From the NCBI RefSeq assembly GCF_030717995.2, contig NZ_CP157743.1, forward strand, positions 1,550,001-1,614,000: a stretch of 64,000 nucleotides of DNA. The letters run 5' to 3'. Under the pieces are notes generated by a model. The model was given only the letters and a program-made list of their open reading frames with translations. It was not told the origin of the DNA and did no database searches. Within the stretch, counting starts at the first letter, position 1; each line of letters begins with the position of its first letter. Below are positions 26,107-38,921 of the stretch, one piece after another. The stretch comes from Methylomarinum sp. Ch1-1. Its GTDB lineage: Bacteria > Pseudomonadota > Gammaproteobacteria > Methylococcales > Methylomonadaceae. The position numbers were made by a program, and so were the translations under genes.

Positions 26107-28025
26107 ACGAATTATTGTTAAGTAGCCAATTTATACCCTTGCTGGGATTGTTGCTCATTTTGCTCAGTCCAAACGACGAACATAAAATCGCCCGCATCAG
26201 CACCGGGTCCAGTATCGCCTTGGGCGCTAGCATCATGGCATTACTGTTGATGTGGGGCGGGGCTGGATTCCTGAACTATGAATACGAATGGTTTACGCTG
26301 TATGCCGGTGAGGATTATCGTTTTCCGATTCTGTTTTATCTGGATCGTATCGGCGGCGCCTATCTGTTTTGTGTCTGGGCGATATTTTCGGTCATCATCA
26401 AATACTGCCGGGTGTATTTGCACCGCGAAGCCGGTTATAAGCGTTTTTTTATGACCATTTTCGGTTTCGTGTTCGGCTTGAACATGGTGATTTTGTCCGG
26501 TTCTATCGACCTCTTGTTCGCCGGCTGGGAAATCGTCGGCATGGCTTCCTTCCTGTTGATCGCGTTCTATCGGCATCGCCCGCAACCGGTGCGTAACGCG
26601 TTGAGAGCCTATACCGTCTACCGTTTTTGCGACATCGGTTTATTGCTGGGCGCCTGGATGAGTCATTTGTTGTTCCACGACAGCCAGCATTTCAGTCAAT
26701 TGAGCAATCTGTTCAACCATGCGGCCATGCCGCCGGCCGGTTACGGTGCCTTGCTGTTGTTGTCGGTGTTGATTTTGATTGCGGCCAGCGGCAAATCGGC
26801 GCAATTTCCGTTCTGTTTCTGGTTGCCTAGAGCCATGGAAGGTCCGACGCCGTCCAGCGCCATTTTCTACGGTGCGCTTTCGGTACACCTAGGTGTGTTT
26901 CTGCTGCTGCGTACCACGCCGATCTGGACCTATCATTATTTCACCCGTTTCATCGTGTTCGTGATCGGTTTGCTGACCGTGATCGTCGCCAGCCTGTCGG
27001 AAAAAACCCAATCGAATATCAAGGGCCAGATCGCCTACGCATCGATCACCCAGGTCGGATTCATGTTCATGGAGCTGGCGCTGGGCTTGGAAACTTTGGT
27101 GTTGCTGCATTTTCTCGGCAATGCCTTCTTACGCTGTTATCAGCTGCTGGTTTCACCGTCCATCGTCGCGCATTTATTACGGGTCGAAGGTTCGGCCGAT
27201 ACCGATTTCTATATTAAAAACAGCGCCCGTTTCGAGTTTCTGCCGCTGTCGATACGCAGCACCTTACCGGAGGTGCTGCAAAACACCCTGTATGTGTTTT
27301 CGTTGCAGGAAGGCAATTTGGAATTGTTGGTGCGCAATGTGCTGTGGAACCCGTTGAAACGCATCGGCGCCAGTCTCAACGCGATGAAATTCTGGGTCAA
27401 ATTATTGAATGCCGTTGCCGTGTTGGGGGCGGTTTATCTGGCCATCGTTACCGCCGGGTTGTCCAATAAATACTTGGCCTTGCCGATTTCCGTGTTCATG
27501 GTGCTGGCCTCGATCAGCGCCTTCAGTTTGAAACGTAGTCCGTTCGGGGTCTGGAACGCCATGGCCTTGAGTTCGGCGTTGGCGGCTCTGGGTGTGTGGT
27601 TTTTAAACCCCGCCGCCAGTTCGGATATCGCGATCTTCGCCACCGGCATCCTGCCTTCCTGGGTGCTGGGATTGTTCGTGTTGGGCAGAATGCTCAAAGG
27701 CGACCAGTTCCGTGAAACACCTTTCGCTTACCGGGCTTTGGCTGAAACTCAACCGAAATTGTCACTGTTGTTTTTCGTCAGTTTTCTCGGCTTGATCGGC
27801 TTTCCGATTTCGCCGGCCTTTTTGGGCGAGGATTTGTTATTAGCCCATGCCAGCAGCCATGATCCCTGGTTTGCCTTGCCCATCACATTGGCCTTTGTCA
27901 TTAACGGCATTGCAGGCGCCCGCGTTTTTCTGAGGCTATGCATGGGCCGGCCCAGCGAGTTGAATGTGCTTTCCGAGGATGTCGACGTCGAAGTCGCTCA
28001 TTCGATCGAAACACAGTCGGTTTAA
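26103..28025 (+). CDS. dabB: DabB, membrane subunit of the DAB inorganic-carbon pump
   Basis: A 640-aa proton-channel protein of the NuoL/MrpA (proton_antipo_M) family, with about 14-16 hydrophobic segments. Conserved parts include FAGWEIVGMASFLLIAFYRH, SGKSAQFPFCFWLPRAMEGP and PSSAIFYGALSVHLGVFLLL, typical of the antiporter-like fold with membrane Lys and Glu residues for proton transfer. It should dissipate the cation gradient to drive DabA. The order dabA then dabB is the reverse of the usual dabB-dabA operon. The 4-bp overlap with dabA means translational coupling. Complex I is excluded because no other nuo genes lie here. Confidence 0.9.
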   Translation: MNELLLSSQFIPLLGLLLILLSPNDEHKIARISTGSSIALGASIMALLLMWGGAGFLNYEYEWFTLYAGEDYRFPILFYLDRIGGAYLFCVWAIFSVIIKYCRVYLHREAGYKRFFMTIFGFVFGLNMVILSGSIDLLFAGWEIVGMASFLLIAFYRHRPQPVRNALRAYTVYRFCDIGLLLGAWMSHLLFHDSQHFSQLSNLFNHAAMPPAGYGALLLLSVLILIAASGKSAQFPFCFWLPRAMEGPTPSSAIFYGALSVHLGVFLLLRTTPIWTYHYFTRFIVFVIGLLTVIVASLSEKTQSNIKGQIAYASITQVGFMFMELALGLETLVLLHFLGNAFLRCYQLLVSPSIVAHLLRVEGSADTDFYIKNSARFEFLPLSIRSTLPEVLQNTLYVFSLQEGNLELLVRNVLWNPLKRIGASLNAMKFWVKLLNAVAVLGAVYLAIVTAGLSNKYLALPISVFMVLASISAFSLKRSPFGVWNAMALSSALAALGVWFLNPAASSDIAIFATGILPSWVLGLFVLGRMLKGDQFRETPFAYRALAETQPKLSLLFFVSFLGLIGFPISPAFLGEDLLLAHASSHDPWFALPITLAFVINGIAGARVFLRLCMGRPSELNVLSEDVDVEVAHSIETQSV

Positions 28026-28119
28026 TGCCAAACCTGAATAACACTTTAGCGCATCAGGCATTGATTTGAATGATGCATCCCTTATTTTTGTTCATAACTA
28101 TTTTTAACAGATTAGATCG

Positions 28120-28830
28120 ATGAAAAAATTAACCAAAACCTTAATTGCGACGACATTATTACTCTCACAACCCTTGAAGGCCTCGGCGGCCGATGACGAC
28201 GATATGTTCGGGGTTTGGGGATCGCTAACGCTGCATGGCGATTTTAAATTTCTGTCTCCCGATTTGGATAAGTTTCACTGGACGGTGATGAACCAAAGCC
28301 GCACCCGGGAAGACTCGCCCGATGGTTCGCGTTTCACCGAAAATCTTTTATTCAGTCAGGTCGGGTATCAAGTGAATAAACAGGCATCCTTATGGCTGGG
28401 CTATACCCATGATTGGATACATCCGTTGAACAAAGCCTCGTATCAGGAAAGCCGTCCTTATGTGGATTTCGTCTGGAAGCAGCCATTCGGCGATTTCAAG
28501 CTGACCAGCCGCACCCGCATGGAAGACAGGATCAATCAGAGCACGGGCAACGAAGGCTATAGAGCCAGACAACTCTTGCAAATCAATCACCCGTTGGCGT
28601 TTATGAACGGCTTAAGCGCCTATGCCGGCGAAGAAGTGATGTTTTATATGAATAAAACCGATTGGGGCAAGCGGGGCTTCACCGAGAATCGTATTTTCGG
28701 GGGCTTGAGTTACCAACTCACCGATCATGCAGGTGTGGATCTGGGCTACATGGGGCAATATGTCGATAATCCCAGCGGCAATAACCTGTTTACCCATAAT
28801 CTGCAGGCCAATGTGAATTATCGCTTTTAG
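28120..28830 (+). CDS. DUF2490-type outer-membrane beta-barrel protein
   Basis: A 236-aa protein with a signal peptide (MKKLTKTLIATTLLLSQPLK then ASA). The mature part has alternating strands, as in FGVWGSLTLHGDFKF, QASLWLGYTHDWIHPL and TSRTRMEDRINQ. It ends HNLQANVNYRF with the terminal Phe used by outer-membrane assembly. These fit the DUF2490 family. It begins 94 bp after dabB in the same direction, so it may be co-transcribed; a role as porin or scaffold for the carbon-uptake locus is only inference. Group II intron sequence follows directly. Confidence 0.8.
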   Translation: MKKLTKTLIATTLLLSQPLKASAADDDDMFGVWGSLTLHGDFKFLSPDLDKFHWTVMNQSRTREDSPDGSRFTENLLFSQVGYQVNKQASLWLGYTHDWIHPLNKASYQESRPYVDFVWKQPFGDFKLTSRTRMEDRINQSTGNEGYRARQLLQINHPLAFMNGLSAYAGEEVMFYMNKTDWGKRGFTENRIFGGLSYQLTDHAGVDLGYMGQYVDNPSGNNLFTHNLQANVNYRF

Positions 28831-28878
28831 GCCGTGTAAACGCCTAGAAAAAAGTCAGACGGTCTTAGGTGATTCGTC

Positions 28879-28901
28879 ATTCCGGCATGGATTGCCGGAA
28901 T
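28879..28901. repeat. Perfect 9-bp-stem palindrome next to the intron insertion
   Basis: ATTCCGGCA, TGGAT, TGCCGGAAT. This short palindrome is followed within about 15 bp by the group II intron 5' part, so the hairpin may be part of the intron's target, as known for some intron classes that insert near hairpins. Confidence 0.65.
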
Positions 28902-28916
28902 CCGTTCGCCCGTAAG

Positions 28917-30149
28917 GGCACTATCAGTACGGTGAAAGTCCGTACCAGAGTAAGCCAAAAGCTCTGAAATGGAAAGTAACTGCGTCACCGCGAGGTGGGG
29001 TGGGGAGTCACTGGAAATGAACTGTTTGTAGTAAGGCAAACTCGTTTCGGTTCTATGTGGTGGCGAGCCTTCGGATTCATGGCGAAGCCTGGAACTCACG
29101 GATCACGCTGACTTGGCTATTAAAGCGATGATTCGGCTGCATGGGATGTTTGGAGATTGAATGACAGGAAGGTAGTACGTAGCAAGCGGGGAGACCTGCG
29201 GGTTGCAGTGAACGACCGGCAGGAGTCAGAGCCCTCATAGTAGTGAAGACGGATACAGACAGAGCCCCGTAGAGCTTGTGGGAAAGCCGAACCAGAAATC
29301 CCGACAGCAGGACGTAGCGTGAAACCGGCTCTGTCTTACGCCTTGTAGCCGTTGAGACGAGCGGGAAGCAAAACCGCTTTTAGCTAAGGGGGGTAGGAAG
29401 ATAGATGCGAACTGAACATGAAAAGGCAACCGAAGAGGTAGAATCCACAGTGTCAGAAAAGACTAGACAGGAAACAGACACCCCGGCACTGGAACAGTGT
29501 CCGGGGGTGAAAGCCGGACTATGGACGGAGCGCATGTTGGCGGCACTGGGCAACGGTGTCAAAGGAGGCAAATGGCATAGTATGATGGACAAAATCTATG
29601 CGGAGCGAACCTTACGGATCGCCTGGCAACGGGTGAAAAGTAACCGGGGCGCGGCCGGCATAGACAAGATCAGTATCGAGCGATTTGAAAGTAAAGCGGA
29701 GCAGTATCTGCAAGAACTACAGCAGCAACTGCAAAGCGGTACGTACCAACCGCAAGCGGTCAAACGGGTAATGATCCCGAAGGCCGGAGGCGGCGAGCGG
29801 CCCTTAGGCATACCCACGGTCAAAGACCGGGTGGTGCAGATGGCGATCAAGCTGGTGATAGAACCGATCTTTGAGCACACCTTCAGAGACAGCAGCCACG
29901 GATTCAGACCGGGCAGAGGTTGTAAAGACGCCTTAAGAGCGGTCGATGAATGGCTCAAAGCCGGCTACACCTGGATTGTCGATGCCGATATCAAAGGCTA
30001 CTTCGAGCACATCAGACATGACCTGCTGATGAGCAAAATCGGTGAGCCACACGCATACCGGCGCTTGCTCAGCTTGCTGGAAGCCTATTTAAAACAGGAC
30101 ATCATGACTGAATGCGAAAGCTGGACAGCCACACAGAGGACGCCGCAAG
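28917..30149 (+). mobile_element. Group II intron, truncated copy 2
   Basis: It begins near 28917 (ACTATCAGTACGGTGAAAGT is a typical bacterial intron 5' part) and matches copy 1 from 29024 onward. It keeps the full 5' ribozyme and the first two thirds of the RT gene, then breaks off at 30149 after CGCCGCAAG. Domain V/VI are absent, so it cannot splice. The exact 5' end was not determined. Confidence 0.8.
29405..30149 (+). pseudogene. Group II intron reverse transcriptase, 3'-truncated
   Basis: The frame opens at ATG 29405 and contains RT blocks absent from copy 1 (ERTLRIAWQRVKSNRGAAGI, VKRVMIPKAGGGERPLGIPT, VKDRVVQMAIKLVIEPIFE). It continues through FRPGRGCKDALRAVDEWL and DADIKGYFEHI, then loses homology within TPQ before the YxDD box. 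The open frame runs 71 bp further into unrelated sequence, to 30220. Without the YxDD aspartates and the maturase domain it cannot function. Confidence 0.88.
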
Positions 30150-30327
30150 TTTCATCGGTCCGAAGCTGCAGAGACAACAAGACGGCAAAACTCGCCAGAA
30201 AATTGATTGGTACAACGTAGCGTAGCGTTGCATCCGGTATCGTTTATACCGAGATAAGGCCGACTAAAGTGAGTCGAGAGATTTATGGCAATGATACCAA
30301 TAACGCCCGCTTGTCTTCACCGCATTT

Positions 30328-30477
30328 CAATTTTGGTAACTGCTCGCCCCACTTATCGAACGCGGCAGGGCATGTAGGGTGGATAAGCCTGAAGGGCGCA
30401 TCCACCAAAGATGCCGACCCGATGGATGCGCTCCGCTTATCCACCTTACGAATGGGGGGAGTAGTTACCAATTTTGG
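30328..30477. repeat. 150-bp nested inverted repeat (MITE-like)
   Basis: The outer arms CAATTTTGGTAACTGCTC and GAGTAGTTACCAATTTTG are near-perfect complements. The inner arms GTAGGGTGGATAAGC and GCTTATCCACCTTAC also pair. The inner half resembles the common GGGTGGATAAGCG-type palindromes that accompany RAYT genes. No coding potential. Confidence 0.75.
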
Positions 30478-30505
30478 AAACGATGTATTGGCGGTCTTGA
30501 TAAAA

Positions 30506-30535
30506 AGTATGATGGCTTCGCTTTGCGGAGCCATC
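30506..30535 (-). terminator. Terminator of the czc operon
   Basis: Read on the minus strand, GATGGCTCCGC, AAA, GCGAAGCCATC is a strong stem followed by ATACTTTTT. It lies just after the czcA stop codon. Confidence 0.75.
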
Positions 30536-30558
30536 GGGTCGTTTTACCTCTCGTTCGA

Positions 30559-35191
<4,633 letters not shown>

Positions 35192-35195
<4 letters not shown>

Positions 35196-36541
35196 TGGGA
35201 ATCCTCGTTGACGGTTCCGCCGATCAGTCGATCCAGATCGGCCAGGCCTTGATGATAGGCGGTCAGGGCACGCAGATATTGGGCCTTGGCGTTGAATAGC
35301 GTGCGCTGCGTATCGAGCACGTCCAGCAGCGCAAATTTTCCCAGCCGGTAGCCTTTCTGCACAGCTTGATAGGCGCTTTGCGCCGAGGGCAATATCGTAA
35401 GCCGGTAGTTTTCGATTTCGGCTTGCGCCGCATCCAACCTCTGATAAATGGCATTGAGTTCGCTGTCGATCCGGAATCGAACCGCGCGTAATTCGGCGTC
35501 GGTTTTATCGAGGTGTCGTTCGGCTGCGGCAATGCCGCCCTGGTTGCGGTCGAAAACAGGCAAAGGTATCGAAATACCTACATTGGCGACAGAGTCCTGA
35601 TTATCGAGAAAATGCGTGCCGCCCAATTTTACGGTCAGGTCAGGGATGGCTTTGGCCTGTTCCGAATGCAGCAAAGCTTGTTGTCGCGACAATTCCGAGA
35701 GCCAGCGGCGAAGCGTCGGGCTTTGCTTAAGCCGGTGGTTCAACGATTCGATCGACGGTAACGGCTCGATGCGTTCGAGATCGCCGCGGACGGTGGCAAA
35801 CGCCGAGGCCGACCCGCCCCAAAATGCCGCCAGTGTTTGTTTGCTGACCGCCCATTCGCGTTCGGCTCGCAACTTTGCGCTTTTTGCGGTCGCCAGCGTC
35901 ACGTTAACGCGTGTTTCTTCGACCGGCGACACCTTGCCTGCCTTGACCTGGTTGGCGACCGTTTCGACGACTTTTTGCGCCAGCTTTAAGGACTGCGCGG
36001 CCAATTCGGCATGCGCTTGTGCGCCGAGCACTTCGATGAAGGCTTGCGTGGCATGGGCCAAGATCGTGACGCGCCGGATTTCGTAATCCCAATCCGCGAC
36101 GTCCCGGCCGGCCGCTGCCGCCTCGATGCGGGCCGCGCGCTTTCCGCCCAGTTCGATCAACTGACTGAGTTGCAGCGTCACGGAATCGCCGTCGAAGCCT
36201 TTGGCGGTTGCGTTGGCAAAATTTCCGGCATTGGCGTTCAACACCGGATTCGGTAACAAACCCGCTTGCAGGGTCAGCGCTTCGCGGGCGCGAATTTCTG
36301 CGGAAAAGGCGACCAGCGTCGGGTTATGGGTTAACGTCAGCGCCAAAGCTTGTTGCAACGTGAGGTTGTCGCCAATTGACGAAGACGATATTACCGTTTC
36401 AGCCGTGTTTTCCGGATGGCTTGATTCCGAAAACACGCTCGACGGCAGAACGCAAAATGGCAGAATCACCCATAACCGCCGAATAACGGTCAGGGTTTTA
36501 GAAAAAATAGACATAAGAATTCCCAAAAAATCGTAAATCAC
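35192..36541 (-). CDS. czcC: CzcC-type outer-membrane channel (TolC family)
   Basis: A 449-aa outer-membrane efflux protein with two OEP repeats. A signal-like N-terminus (VIRRLWVILPFCVLPSSVF) precedes LTLQQALALTLTHNPTLVAF, the usual opening of the first repeat. The second repeat includes GISIPLPVFDRNQGGIAAAE, which is typical of CzcC. It forms the exit duct for the CzcBA pump and overlaps czcB by 4 bp. The real start could be the later ATG at residue 10. Confidence 0.92.
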
Positions 36542-36603
36542 TTTCGCGATCGCATCGCGAAAAATACTCCCCTGTGTTCAGGGCTAAGATTTTGGGAATT
36601 GAC

Positions 36604-37119
36604 TTAAATCAGCAGGACGGTGCTGCGCCGTAGGGCGGGCGTCGATGAAATGGGGTTTGTCTCGACAATCCGAGCGCGCAATGAGGGCGTTGATTGTCCG
36701 GAGACGATCAGGCATAGGACGATTGCATATAAGGCGTAACCGATCGCTATCAGGTATTGCAAAATGCTTTCCAGCATTGAATCTCTGGTTTGCTCTCCCT
36801 GTCCGATCGGGACATCCAGACAAGGCTCGATCGAACCGGCCGAATGTCGCTCGAATGAATCGTGATGTACTGGTGGCGAGGTTTTTTCCTGCGTCGATAA
36901 GGTAGTGGCTAGAAAGACACTCGTTTGATTTTTGGGAGCGAAAGACCAGTCATCGCCATGCTCATGACCGGCTCTTTCTACGGCGACATGGCCATGATGG
37001 CCGATGCATAATACAAACGAAGTCAAGGCGCCATAGCCGGTGAGCATATTGAAGAGCATGGCTACTAATATAAAACCGGAAATGGTTTCAGACAATTTGT
37101 GATGACTTTGAAATGTCAT
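36604..37119 (-). CDS. Small membrane/periplasmic protein heading the czc operon
   Basis: A 171-aa protein with an N-terminal hydrophobic segment (ISGFILVAMLFNMLTGYGAL). After it comes LCIGHHGHVAVERAGHEHGD, His-rich and likely metal-binding, then a second hydrophobic segment (YLIAIGYALYAIVLCLIV) and the ending ALRRSTVLLI. Proteins with a similar CIGxxGH block and LRxxxVLLI ending commonly stand first in czcCBA operons, from memory; function is unclear (sensor, chaperone or accessory). It is 62 bp upstream of czcC in the same direction. Confidence 0.7.
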   Translation of the reverse strand: MTFQSHHKLSETISGFILVAMLFNMLTGYGALTSFVLCIGHHGHVAVERAGHEHGDDWSFAPKNQTSVFLATTLSTQEKTSPPVHHDSFERHSAGSIEPCLDVPIGQGEQTRDSMLESILQYLIAIGYALYAIVLCLIVSGQSTPSLRARIVETNPISSTPALRRSTVLLI

Positions 37120-37786
37120 TTCACTAATGAGGTATTGAACTAAATCGCTTTAATGATGGCTTTTATTGTTTCACTAATACCCCGACATGATCAAGTTTGT
37201 TATCAACGGAAGAGAGGGCGCAAGTCAGTCGATGACATGTTCGCAGTAAATCCACGAATGGTTTCATTAGAATTAAAATCTTGTGCGTGTTCTTCTACTC
37301 TCTGACACTCTGCTTATGTAATGTTTGACTTCTTAATCTTTCGTAGCTGACGTTCAATGGTGGTATTTTCAGAATTTAAAAGGGCGCTTTTAGCGAACTG
37401 AGACTGCTATTGGCACATATCCATTCCGATAGCTGTAATTGTTAGATCAAGTCAGAGTCAGCACATTTAGGATATTTTATATCGCCGTCTTAGTGGATAT
37501 TAACCGTTGTTAATGGTTGATATCCACCAGATTCAACAGTGTTCGATTTTTTATGCGTATCGTTTTGATAGGGCAAATGATTTTTATAAGGTCCTGTCAG
37601 TCTTTCTTTCCTTTCTATCTCAATAACTTAACTGTCTGATCTGTCAATCGATCGCAGGATTCGATCAGTCGAGTCGGTTTTGGCATAGGGTTTGCCAGCT
37701 TTATTACGAGCATCGATGAACAATGAGCTTGTGATGTTTTCACATCGCTAGATAAGAAAATCTAATAATTGTGAGAGGAGAAAGTC
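37120..37786. promoter_or_regulatory. Divergent regulatory region between the czc operon and yfdX
   Basis: A 667-bp gene-free region. It contains the dyad GTGGATATTAACC/GGTTGATATCCAC (37493-37527) and AT-rich tracts. No metal-response regulator gene (CzcR/S, MerR) was found near either operon. Confidence 0.5.
37493..37527. promoter_or_regulatory. Inverted repeat, possible operator
   Basis: GTGGATATTAACC, GTTGTTAAT, GGTTGATATCCAC pairs over 13 bp with one G:T pair. It is about 260 bp upstream of yfdX and has no T-run, so an operator or mRNA structure is more likely than a terminator. Confidence 0.4.
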
Positions 37787-38716
37787 ATGTCTAGAAACGA
37801 GACCAGTAAAAATAAAACAACAGCCGCCTTGCTGTTGGCATTTGCGACAGCATTCGGGATGGCACAGGAAGTTGTAGCGGCAGCCGACAGGTCTTCTTCC
37901 AGTTCGGCAAGCAAAAGCGATCAGCAATCGGAGGCGACAAAGCAGACATTACTCAAAGAAAAACAACGGAAAGTAGAACATGAAGCGCAGGAAGTTATTC
38001 AGGAGACGCGCAATGCGCTCCTGGCATTTCAAAAGCAAGACAGCGCAAAGGCGATGGCGCTATTGCAGGAGGTTTCGGGTAAGCTAGATATCCTGTTGGC
38101 CAGACATCCCGACTTGAAATTGATTCCAGCCAACGTGGAAGCGGATGTCTATGATTTAGACAGCGACCCCGAGCAAGTGGCGAAAATGGTCGATACTGCC
38201 GATGATTTGCTCGATGATGACAAGGTTCAGGACGCGCGCTATATTCTATCGGCATTGGTGAGCGAAATCCGTATCAGCACCACGAGCATCCCGTTGGGAA
38301 TATTTCCCGATGCGATCAAGGAAGCGGCGGCGCTGGGCGATCAAGGTAAAACCGATGAGGCTGCAGAAGCTCTGTCTGCGACCTTGAGCATGCTGGTGAA
38401 AACCACGGATATCATTCCGTTGCCGGTGTTGCGGGCCGAAGCCTTATTGTCAGAAGCGGCGCAACTGGAACATCAAAACGATTTGAGTCAGGAACAGAGC
38501 CGATCGGAGGTTCTTAAAGTGACCGATGCCGCCAAACAACAATTAAAGCTTGCACAGGCGCTAGGCTATGGCGACAAAGAGGATTATGAAACCCTTTATG
38601 ACAGTATTGACGGCATTAAAGATGTTATTCATTCCGAAAAGTCGGCTGAGACCTGGAACAGGATCAAACAATCCCTTAAAGACTTTAAAAATAAAATGAT
38701 GCACTCGAAAAAATAG
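37787..38716 (+). CDS. YfdX-family stress protein
   Basis: A 309-aa secreted protein. Signal peptide: LLLAFATAFGMAQEVVAA, with a Ser-rich linker (DRSSSSSASKSDQ) after it. The helical YfdX domain follows (about residues 65-280), including EAQEVIQETRNALLAFQKQD and LVSEIRISTTSIPLGIFPDA. Family knowledge: YfdX proteins are periplasmic, induced by acid or EvgA in enterobacteria, and bind other small proteins; the precise role is unknown. GAGAGGAG lies before ATG 37787. It stands alone, with a terminator behind it and the proton ATPase further downstream in the same direction, which suggests a shared acid or ion-stress theme. Confidence 0.82.
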   Translation: MSRNETSKNKTTAALLLAFATAFGMAQEVVAAADRSSSSSASKSDQQSEATKQTLLKEKQRKVEHEAQEVIQETRNALLAFQKQDSAKAMALLQEVSGKLDILLARHPDLKLIPANVEADVYDLDSDPEQVAKMVDTADDLLDDDKVQDARYILSALVSEIRISTTSIPLGIFPDAIKEAAALGDQGKTDEAAEALSATLSMLVKTTDIIPLPVLRAEALLSEAAQLEHQNDLSQEQSRSEVLKVTDAAKQQLKLAQALGYGDKEDYETLYDSIDGIKDVIHSEKSAETWNRIKQSLKDFKNKMMHSKK

Positions 38717-38724
38717 AGTTTATG

Positions 38725-38747
38725 AGGGCGAAATTTTTTTCGCCCTT
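38725..38747 (+). terminator. Terminator of yfdX
   Basis: AGGGCGAAA, TTTTT, TTCGCCCT followed by TTGTCTTT, 8-20 bp after the yfdX stop, is a clear rho-independent terminator. Confidence 0.8.
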
Positions 38748-38921
38748 TGTCTTTCTGAGTCGTTATTTTCAAGCCTAACAATTCGGGGTAGGTTATGGGT
38801 ATTGGTCAATGATTAGGATCGAATATAAGGATGATGTCCTGGCAATCATTATTCAGAAAGCATAGAGTTGACTGATGTGGTCCGGTTTATCTGCTTTTAC
38901 AAATAATAAAGGGTGATGCGC

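Larger units (their letters stand above)
30150..30558. other. Junction region with a long inverted repeat; no gene
   Basis: From 30150 to about 30220 one frame reads IGPKLQRQQDGKTRQKIDWY, then NVA and a stop. It looks like the end of some transposase-like protein but was not identified. The inverted repeat at 30328-30477 and the czc terminator at 30506-30535 fill the rest. Confidence 0.5.

Noticed and set aside
26103-28025. Complex I subunit NuoL
   Set aside because: The sequence is NuoL-like, but adjacency and overlap with dabA and absence of other nuo genes favour DabB.
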